Shown here: positions 56,691 through 64,000 of the stretch, one piece after another | How the letters are laid out: each line of letters starts with the position of its first letter | How positions within the stretch are numbered: the first letter of the stretch is position 1 | Source: Anastrepha obliqua | Taxonomy: Eukaryota > Arthropoda > Insecta > Diptera > Tephritidae | Length of the DNA stretch: 64,000 nucleotides | Direction of reading: 5' to 3' | Assembly (NCBI RefSeq): GCF_027943255.1 | Contig: NC_072892.1 | Span: 23,707,792-23,771,791 of the forward strand | Program-made: the position numbers and the translations under genes | Notes under the pieces: generated by a model | Databases searched by the model: none | Told to the model about the DNA's origin: nothing | The model's input: the letters and a program-made list of their open reading frames with translations, nothing else

Positions 56691-58165
56691 TTAAAAATGT
56701 ATTTCTTGGCTTTGATTTTTTTAAGGTTTGTTGAGATTTGGCTTAGCGAGTCGCTTGCGCGAAGTACTGGCAGTCCGCCTTGAATGCGATTATCACTGCG
56801 GATATTAAACATCAACATTTTTTTCCTAACAGCGCTCAAACTTCGGCAGGTAAGTGCCAACATTCGAGTGTATTTTAGGCAATAAAGACGCATCTCACAA
56901 GAAATTAGTTATTTGCCGCTCGCAGACGACAGAAAGCAGTAGACCGGCCCCTCTACTATATTTTTATTTGGTACAGTGATTTATAGACCGGTGATAAACG
57001 GAGTGCAGCTGGAAAGTCTGTCAATTCTGTGCTTACGGCGATCGGCGTATATTTACTCGCAGAATTTCAGAAGCCGGATGACTGTCACTATAATACTTTG
57101 ATTTTTTAAGACCTTCTATTTTCCACAAATGTATGTACGAGCGTTTCTGCTTTCGAAATGATTTTGATTTGACGTGTTGCAGTTGGCAACGAAATCAATG
57201 CGCTGCACCAACAAATTTTTAGGGTAACTAATTAAGTAATCGAACGTAAAATGATCTTATAATTCAATTTTAGCAAGCGTGAAATTGGGTTTCAACGCTA
57301 ATGCAGGTGCAGGCGCATAAAGCAAATAAGCGACCTACAACAGTAAAATAATAATTATAATAATAATTGAATAAGGAGTGGCGGCACCGCATTGCTGTGA
57401 TTGGCGGCGGCGTCGAGAATGGTAGAGTCGACATGGCAGTGGTAGCTTAAGTGAATGCCATTTAATAAACCAAATGGATATGTATTGAATGTGCAAACGT
57501 TTGAATTAATGTGTGGATGTATGTACAAATGTATGTGTGTATGTATGTGTGTACATGCATTGATAGATGGCTTGTGAAATATGCCACAGCCCACGAGTTA
57601 ATTAATGAACGTCTGTGTTAAAAAATTGAAAATCCTTGTAAGTTGTGGCTAATGCTTGCAAGACATTGTGAGTTGATAGGTACATTTTATAATCGTGTTA
57701 GAACACTTTTGAAATTCAAAATCAATGTGATAAATTGGCAATTAATTTAACATTCAGATAAGTAGCTTTACAAAATATGGGCTGCAAATTGTAGACTTGG
57801 CTACTTTCCTAACTACCTGCGAAGCACTACATTGCTGGTTTTGCATTATTTAGCCTAATAATAACTTTTTGGTAAAAATTGGGTGAAAATATTGAGAAAA
57901 TATATAATTTAATTAAATGGTATTAGTATTATTTATAAATTAGTAGTAGATATTCAAATAAATTTAGGTAAATAAATACAAATAAATTTGAAAAATACCA
58001 CAAAAAATTAGAGGAAATATCCAAAAAACTACTTGAGTCAAACAAGTCCGTTTTTCCAAAGTCCATAGATGTGAATATTGGCGAAAGCGAAATTTTCTTA
58101 CTCAGAAGTCAAATAGAGCGAAGCGATGCTCTTTCGTTTTCCCCATAAATTAAAAAGAATATATA
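56691..58165. other. Non-coding stretch, no gene seen
   Basis: A TGTATGTGTG microsatellite at 57.51-57.56 kb and AT-rich sequence at 57.88-58.02 kb. No coding signal. Confidence 0.5.
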
Positions 58166-58640
58166 TACAGTCTGTTTCAGAAGAAAACAACCGATTTTTT
58201 TCTTGTAACTTCAAGATATATTTCGCTCTGTTTTTTGCCGCATAATAGTCGCACTCAAGGGCTACGACGCCAGTGCTAACTCAGGTTAGTGTCGTTCGAA
58301 ACTTTCCTTTAAACGCAACCAAACAAAAATAAGTGAGAAGTACACGAAGCCTTCCGAGGCGGCATTTTTATGCACGCATTCGAAAGGGCCAAAATTATCT
58401 TACGCCGCGGCTAAAAAAGTAATTAAAAAATCAAAAAGTTTGTTGCGATGTGGAATCAGCGATACAAGGTGTAAAAAAATGTTGATGACTTTTCCGAACG
58501 CCTCTTGAAGCGAGTGAAGACGAAAAAGCAGGATAAAGTGATCGTCCAACTTTTTAAGCGGGACCCTTTTTTTGCCACTACGCCAAGCCCGACGGTAACA
58601 TACCTTATGGAGAGCGAATAGCGATTATATTGTAAAATGC
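58166..58640 (+). pseudogene. Tc1-like transposase N-terminal relic
   Basis: TA followed by CAGTCTGTTTCAGAAGAAAA at 58168 looks like a Tc1-type left terminus. Downstream, KYTKPSEAAFLCTHSKGPKL and SYAAAKKVIKKSKS appear in one frame. After a frameshift near 58437 come FVAMWNQRYKV and KNVDDFSERLLKRVKTKKQD with KVIVQLFKRDP. This is the paired-type helix-turn-helix DNA-binding domain and linker of Tc1-like elements. A TAA after QRYKV and the frameshift kill it. The DDE catalytic half is missing. Confidence 0.7.
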
Positions 58641-58869
58641 TCTTATTAAAACAAGTGAGATTATGAAATGAAAATTCCCTATTAGTGTAACGCTTCTAAA
58701 CAGTGTCCGAGGGGGGGAAAAAAAATTAAAATCCTTCCTGTGACACAATGCGAGAGAACACATGAGAACCATGGTGAAGAGATTTTTAATGGTGTGACCA
58801 ATATCAGAACATTAGCCGGCTCTCAGAGAATTTGACAGAATCAGCTGACAGCCGACTTTCGGTTCTACG

Positions 58870-59112
58870 TTACCGGAACGACCCGGATTTACTACGAGTA
58901 TATATCCGGCCAAGGACCGTCACTCCAGCAGCACTCTCCGTACATGTATGGGGAATGATTTTGCTGCTACAATACCAACAATACAGGTGATTTGAGACGA
59001 GTTCGAACCCTATTTCCAAAAATTTTGCGACCACAACTGCTGAGGCGTGAAATTCCATTTTTTGAAAATCACTCGCACGCACTTCCTCGATTAAAACGAA
59101 TGCCAAACACAA
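58870..59112 (-). pseudogene. Mariner transposase fragment
   Basis: The minus-strand frame contains FLEIGFELVSNHLY, which corresponds to the G-F-E-L-V-x-HPPY segment just before the third catalytic Asp of mariner. At the nucleotide level the stretch TTTTTTGAAAATCACTCG to TTAAAACGAATGCCAAA matches the relic at 25.85-25.91 kb. The HHDN box and the SPD box are not readable, so this is a short, badly decayed piece. Confidence 0.45.
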
Positions 59113-59377
59113 AGAAATATAACGATTTGGCTGAAAATTGGTGTGTGTTTTTACAAGAGATGCTACTAACTAAACATATCCTCAATGCGCGCCAGTAGTG
59201 CAATGTCTCTGATTTTGTGCGGAGTTTTCAAACGACCCGCGCATTTATTGGAAATTAATTTATTGATAATAATAATAAAATACTGCTATATATTATAGGT
59301 AGACTTATATGATTTAAAAAAAGTGTTAAAAAAGCTTGGAGCTCTTCAATTACATAGTTACTTTTTTGGTGTAAAGA

Positions 59378-59396
59378 AATTTTCGAACCACCCTGT
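59378..59396 (-). repeat. Solo mariner-type terminus
   Basis: Read on minus, CAGGGTGGTTCGAAAATTT has the CAGGGTGGTTC pattern common in mariner-group TIRs. I see no mate or attached coding sequence, though the mariner fragment at 58.9-59.1 kb lies nearby on the same strand. Confidence 0.4.
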
Positions 59397-60319
59397 TTTA
59401 TCGATTTTAAATTTTTAAAGATATCGCATTGCCATCGATAGAAATATTAGTATGAGTACTATAAATGTTTTAAATTTCTATAGCCAAACACTCGACTTAG
59501 TTCAGACTGGCGTTACTTAATTCTTCAAAATTGCGGTAGATTCGTCCTTGAGTTGGATTGCTCTAAAGCCAGTTTTCTTGCTAAATTATTTCCTGCAGTA
59601 CTTGCATTGTGTATTGTTAATTCTCTGTGTATGCCATTAATTACTATTTGCAATTCACAATCAATTGCTTGTGTTGTTGTTGCTCACTGTTTGTGCTGAT
59701 GGAATTATGAGGTGATGATTTGACGTTTTCATGTCACAATAAACTTGTCCAAATTAATTGAAACTTTTAGCTGGCTAATTTATTGCAACAAATGAGAAAA
59801 AATGTTAGAAAAATGGCCAACACTTACACACATGCATACACAAATGCACATACACCACAGGGCGCACGATCTTTCTTAGTGTAGTGCAGTCGCAGCCGCA
59901 GTTGGCAAAGAGCCCACAAAATTTGCTTAGAATGTCAAACTGCTATTTGTTGTAGCTTTTATCGCTGTTTGTTAATTATTAATAACCGCTTCAAACAATA
60001 AAAAAGCGGATATTGTTGCACACGCATATACACACACATAATTATTGTTAATATAATTTGCAATTTTTTTTTGGACTGTTTGGTGGTTTTTAATTGTTGG
60101 TCGGTGTATTTTGAATAATTTTTCATGTTTTCGAGTGCAGCATTTTTAATTAATGGCATTGGCATGAATTGTTAATTGCGATAGCCGACCAGACGGAAGA
60201 TGTGTCGACCACCGGTGCTACGTGGAGCATTGACTGGAGTACGCGTGAATCGCACTTTTTTATGCCCAATCAGGATTTTTTTTTGAAAACATCAAATAAT
60301 CAACTCAAAGCTAATTAAC
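59397..60319. other. Non-coding stretch, no gene seen
   Basis: AT-rich with TTGTTG-type runs. No recognisable coding or repeat signal. Confidence 0.5.
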
Positions 60320-60481
60320 CCTTTGAGTGCCATGTTGCACGTTTTTGTACGACAACTAATACTTTCTTCAAAATAAAGATTTTCATCACTCAAAACGATT
60401 TTTTTTATTTAAAAATTTTTTATTTATTCAAAAAAGTTGTTCAAAACTAAAAGTGGATGATTACTTTTGCGCCTTCTTGTA
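60320..60481 (+). mobile_element. Main MITE, 3' half, at duplication edge
   Basis: AAATAAAGATTTTCATCACT, CAAAACGATTTTTTTTATTT and AAAAGTTGTTCAAAACTAAA lead to GTGGATGATTACTTTTGCGC, CTTCTTGTA. The 5' half is absent or unrecognisable. The left breakpoint of the 978-bp tandem duplication (60387) falls inside this fragment, so a shorter copy of it also begins the second duplicate (61377-61471). Confidence 0.75.
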
Positions 60482-61364
60482 TTTTTACATTCTTTCTAAC
60501 AAAAAAAAACCTGCTAGGCACCCTGTGAATACGTTTCTCAAATGCCGCTGACGCTCAATGTGTTAAAAGGAGAATCGTTACTTAGTACTTGATTTTTCTT
60601 GCGTTTGGCTGCATTTGAGCGCGTCGCCATCAAGTGTGACTGACTGTTTGCGATTGCAAGATAAGACCAGCGCAGCAATAAACACTTTATGTGAACTTCT
60701 GTGAAGTTATAATTAAATTCTTAAATTAAATTAAATATTCAGAAAATCACACTTACGTACTCATTTACATACATACGAACGTATTTGGTAGCCACATAAG
60801 AAATCAGTAATTTTTGAAAATTACCCATAAAACGCGAAAATACATACTTACTCACTTATATTTGCATATTTCATTTGGAAATGTTTATGATTATATAATT
60901 TGTGGATTTCTTGCGCATGCAGTCATTTTATTATTTCTGCAGCTATTCAATTTGCTTATGATTAGTCGACGCTTTTTAAATTTATTCTCGCACATAAATA
61001 TTTTTTATTGTTGCCATTCGCTTTTGCATGTTGTATTTGTTTTTTATGTATGTGTATTCTTTTTTTTTTTTTGTGTGTAAACTCACAAATTAGCAATTGT
61101 TAGACAAATTTAGTCATTGCCTTCTGTTTTTGTCTCAGCTGTACTTCATCACTGTGTCGCCGCCTCTTCAGCCACTTAGCGGACGCGCCATGCAACAACA
61201 ATTATATCGGAAATTTAAACAAAATCAAGTTGTTGTTGTGGTTGTTGCTTTTTGTTAATCTTCTTCTTTTCTTCCATTTCATACTCTCCTCCTTTTATTT
61301 GTTTGTTATTTTGTTTTTCATCATTTTGCTTGTTGCTCTGGCAGCAGATCGCTATTTGTTATTT
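60387..61364. repeat. 978-bp tandem duplication, first copy
   Basis: This interval is identical, base for base as far as I can compare, to 61377-62354. It includes a long T run and AT-rich sequence that would normally drift quickly. It contains no gene: the identical 88-codon frames at 60814 and 61804 are composition artefacts copied with the segment. Confidence 0.95.
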
Positions 61365-61376
61365 GCACTCAATTTG

Positions 61377-62354
61377 CACTCAAAACGATTTTTTTTATTT
61401 AAAAATTTTTTATTTATTCAAAAAAGTTGTTCAAAACTAAAAGTGGATGATTACTTTTGCGCCTTCTTGTATTTTTACATTCTTTCTAACAAAAAAAAAC
61501 CTGCTAGGCACCCTGTGAATACGTTTCTCAAATGCCGCTGACGCTCAATGTGTTAAAAGGAGAATCGTTACTTAGTACTTGATTTTTCTTGCGTTTGGCT
61601 GCATTTGAGCGCGTCGCCATCAAGTGTGACTGACTGTTTGCGATTGCAAGATAAGACCAGCGCAGCAATAAACACTTTATGTGAACTTCTGTGAAGTTAT
61701 AATTAAATTCTTAAATTAAATTAAATATTCAGAAAATCACACTTACGTACTCATTTACATACATACGAACGTATTTGGTAGCCACATAAGAAATCAGTAA
61801 TTTTTGAAAATTACCCATAAAACGCGAAAATACATACTTACTCACTTATATTTGCATATTTCATTTGGAAATGTTTATGATTATATAATTTGTGGATTTC
61901 TTGCGCATGCAGTCATTTTATTATTTCTGCAGCTATTCAATTTGCTTATGATTAGTCGACGCTTTTTAAATTTATTCTCGCACATAAATATTTTTTATTG
62001 TTGCCATTCGCTTTTGCATGTTGTATTTGTTTTTTATGTATGTGTATTCTTTTTTTTTTTTTGTGTGTAAACTCACAAATTAGCAATTGTTAGACAAATT
62101 TAGTCATTGCCTTCTGTTTTTGTCTCAGCTGTACTTCATCACTGTGTCGCCGCCTCTTCAGCCACTTAGCGGACGCGCCATGCAACAACAATTATATCGG
62201 AAATTTAAACAAAATCAAGTTGTTGTTGTGGTTGTTGCTTTTTGTTAATCTTCTTCTTTTCTTCCATTTCATACTCTCCTCCTTTTATTTGTTTGTTATT
62301 TTGTTTTTCATCATTTTGCTTGTTGCTCTGGCAGCAGATCGCTATTTGTTATTT
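61377..62354. repeat. 978-bp tandem duplication, second copy
   Basis: Direct repeat of 60387-61364 at a constant offset of 990 bases. Twelve extra bases (GCACTCAATTTG) separate the copies, so that TTTGCACTCAA occurs twice in a row at the junction. This looks like a templated filler at a repair junction. Confidence 0.95.
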
Positions 62355-62641
62355 TATTTGTTGTTGATCATAAATTAGCCGCTTCCAAATGGCATTGTGC
62401 GATGACGGTTTTACGAAATTGTCAAGGTCGTAGTACCAATGTTTATTGTTAATAAAACTATATACAAGTTTACACTTGTCTGCGCCGATATTTGTTGTTA
62501 TTTTAATGATGCGTCTTGCGGCTATTTTACAGGAAATTACATAGCAAGCTGGATAATTGGCGAAAGGTGCCTGTAAATGTGAGGGAGTGGCTGAAAATCA
62601 GGGTCTGCAGGAAGAGCCAAGCAGCTTTAAAGACCGTATAA

Positions 62642-62670
62642 TTGGATGAATAATTTTGCGCCACCTTGCA
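62642..62670 (+). mobile_element. Main MITE, 3'-end fragment
   Basis: TTGGATGAATAATTTTGCGC followed by CACCTTGCA; only the terminus remains. Confidence 0.7.
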
Positions 62671-62808
62671 TAATACGGCGGCAAGTCTTTCGAGTTAATT
62701 TTTGTTGTTTTTATTTTCTTAAAAACTACTGTTCATGCTTCAATGAAATCCGTATAAACCAAACTATGAAAGCATCTAAATTTTCTATACTTTTAGCTAA
62801 ATTTTTCG

Positions 62809-63163
62809 AAGGGTGGTTAAATTTCAAGGGCCCATTCAACATGTGAACCACACCTAAACCTCAACGACACCGTTGGACTTCTTTCTTTGGGATTATTTGA
62901 AACAACAATTCAAGAGCTGAAGGATGAGATAATTCGGCACATTAACGGCATAGAACCTCAATTATGCCTCAGCGTCATCGAAAATTTGGAACATCGGATG
63001 CAGGTGCGCCGCCGAGGCCGCGGCGGCCATTTGGCCGATATTTTGCTTCGTACGTAATTGAGCCATACCAATATTATCATAGTAAAAAGAAATGACAATA
63101 ATTTCCTAAAAAAATTGTATTTTATTCAAAATCAACATCGGCCCTTGAAACTTAACTACCCTT
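62809..63163 (+). mobile_element. Mariner-like deletion derivative with TIRs
   Basis: The left terminus AAGGGTGGTTAAATTTCAAG plus GGCC (62809-62832) is inverted at 63140-63163 with two mismatches. Between them lies only the C-terminus of a transposase: LDFFLWDYLKQQ, then in a second frame TIQELKDEIIRHINGIEPQL, CLSVIENLEHRMQV and RRRGRGGHLADILLRT with TAA at 63055-63057. The N-terminal domain and most of the catalytic domain are deleted. The DFFLW and GGHL blocks place it in the same transposase clade as the relics at 10, 40.4 and 44.7 kb, but its TIR is different from the main MITE's. Target duplication not clear. Confidence 0.8.
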
Positions 63164-63224
63164 TATTTGGGTATGTAGTAAAATGGCAGATGAAATTGGA
63201 GTAAAATTAGACCAAGTTTCAAGC

Positions 63225-63291
63225 GGTTAAAAAAGCGCGTTAATTTTGAGTATTTCGATTAATTGAATGATTAAGTTTGCGCCACCCTGCA
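63225..63291 (+). mobile_element. Main MITE, 3'-end fragment
   Basis: AAAAAGCGCGTTAATTTTGA and TTGAATGATTAAGTTTGCGC with CACCCTGCA match the family's 3' terminus, possibly with the GAGCGCGTAAA landmark brought close by deletion. Confidence 0.65.
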
Positions 63292-64000
63292 TTTCTTGGA
63301 AATACAGATACTTGAGAATTGAACGCTAAATGTACGCTACTCCCTTATATGAAACTATTTATATACATACGCGTAGATACACACACACATACATATATAT
63401 ATTTATTATGTCTTTCGCTTCAAATGAATAAATTTAATTGGCCACATCAAAAATGGTTTATTTAAAAAGCTGCTTAACTACAGGAAACGGGTGCTAATTG
63501 CTTGTGGCGAAGTGCAGCGCTTTTGTCAGTTAATACATAGAAAATAATGCCATTTTTGTTGTTTAAAGATTAGTGAAGAAAAAAAATTCTTTTCACTTAT
63601 TACTTCTACACTGAGCTTATTTCTATTGGCGTTTGCGAGCGATTGAAAAAAAGAGAAAAAATGCAACGCGCACACAGAAAAAAATTGCTGTTGGTATATC
63701 CGTAGATAAATTTGTTGTTGCTGACCGCCCGTTGATCGCTTCATATGTACATACATTGCTATGTTGGTTGTTGATCGCCGCTCGAGCGTGTTTTTGTGTT
63801 ATTTTTTGCACTCGTCATTTCACGTAATTTGGCCGATTGCAAAACATTCAAGGTCAGTCGCAGATCGTTCATTGCCAAATTATTCATTTTTAAACATGCC
63901 TGAAGGTGTTCCATCAGCTGAAACCACACACGCTTTCATGCGAATACTTTTGTACGAACGCATTCAAGTGCAATAGAAAATAAACCAAAGTCAAAAGTAG
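63292..64000. other. Non-coding window end
   Basis: Frames of about 60-76 codons on both strands overlap one another. A short frame beginning MPEGVPSAETTHAF at 63897 has an acceptable start context (AAACATG) but ends after 26 codons and is unsupported. Confidence 0.45.

Noticed and set aside
60814..62070. Two identical 88-codon frames with hydrophobic residues
   Set aside because: The identity comes only from the 978-bp tandem duplication; the sequence is T-rich and the hydrophobic, membrane-like look is a composition effect.
1..64000. CRISPR array, operons or bacterial-type features
   Set aside because: No regularly spaced repeats with unique spacers. The window is eukaryotic (LINEs, SINE, mariner, 5S-like sequence), so ribosome-binding sites and operons do not apply.

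Overview
The window looks like gene-poor, AT-rich dipteran nuclear DNA, most likely from a tephritid-like fruit fly. The reasons are the AT-rich background, very frequent GTATGTATG/CATACATAC microsatellites, a 5S rRNA-like sequence close to the Drosophila one, several mariner/Tc1 transposase relics, and a tRNA-derived SINE of a type I recall from higher flies. The taxon is an inference. I found no intact host protein-coding gene: long stretches read as intergenic or large-intron sequence, and nearly all recognisable coding similarity belongs to decayed transposable elements.

Layout. 1-3.5 kb: a diverged tandem repeat and a non-LTR reverse-transcriptase C-terminal relic. 3.5-5.6 kb: an unrecognised open frame, a complete copy of the window's main MITE (CAAGGTGGCGCAAAATTAAT termini), and a three-unit tandem array of its 3' half. 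7.1-14.6 kb: fragments of an RTE-like retrotransposon (one with a DYADD box), a mariner/Tc1-like transposase relic and a foldback repeat. 15.7-16.5 kb: a pogo-like terminus, a TTAA-flanked piggyBac-like miniature element and a MITE fragment. 23.3-28.2 kb: two internally deleted mariner elements, a MITE, a mariner transposase relic, a tRNA-derived SINE and an RTE-like tail. 29.9-36.8 kb: a TIR element with a second copy at 56 kb, a MITE, a third mariner fragment, an RNase H-type LINE tail and a composite direct/inverted repeat element. 40-47.5 kb: MITEs, a transposase N-terminal relic, an R1-like relic, a candidate parent of the main MITE (same 3' terminus joined to a transposase C-terminus), a lone 5S rRNA-like gene and a perfect-TIR element. 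49-56.7 kb: a MITE inside a palindrome, a SINE 3' fragment, small TIR elements and a second RNase H-LINE tail. 58-63.3 kb: Tc1-like and mariner relics, an exactly identical 978-bp tandem duplication whose breakpoint lies inside a MITE fragment, and a deletion derivative of a further mariner-like element.

How it fits together: the window is a graveyard of TA-inserting IS630/Tc1/mariner elements and their non-autonomous derivatives, with smaller non-LTR contributions. The clearest biological story is the main MITE: about twenty loci on both strands, TA at the insertion edges, one locus pointing to its transposase source, one array resembling the first step toward a satellite, and one copy lying at the breakpoint of a recent segmental duplication. 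All matches are by eye from the sequence; no database search was run.
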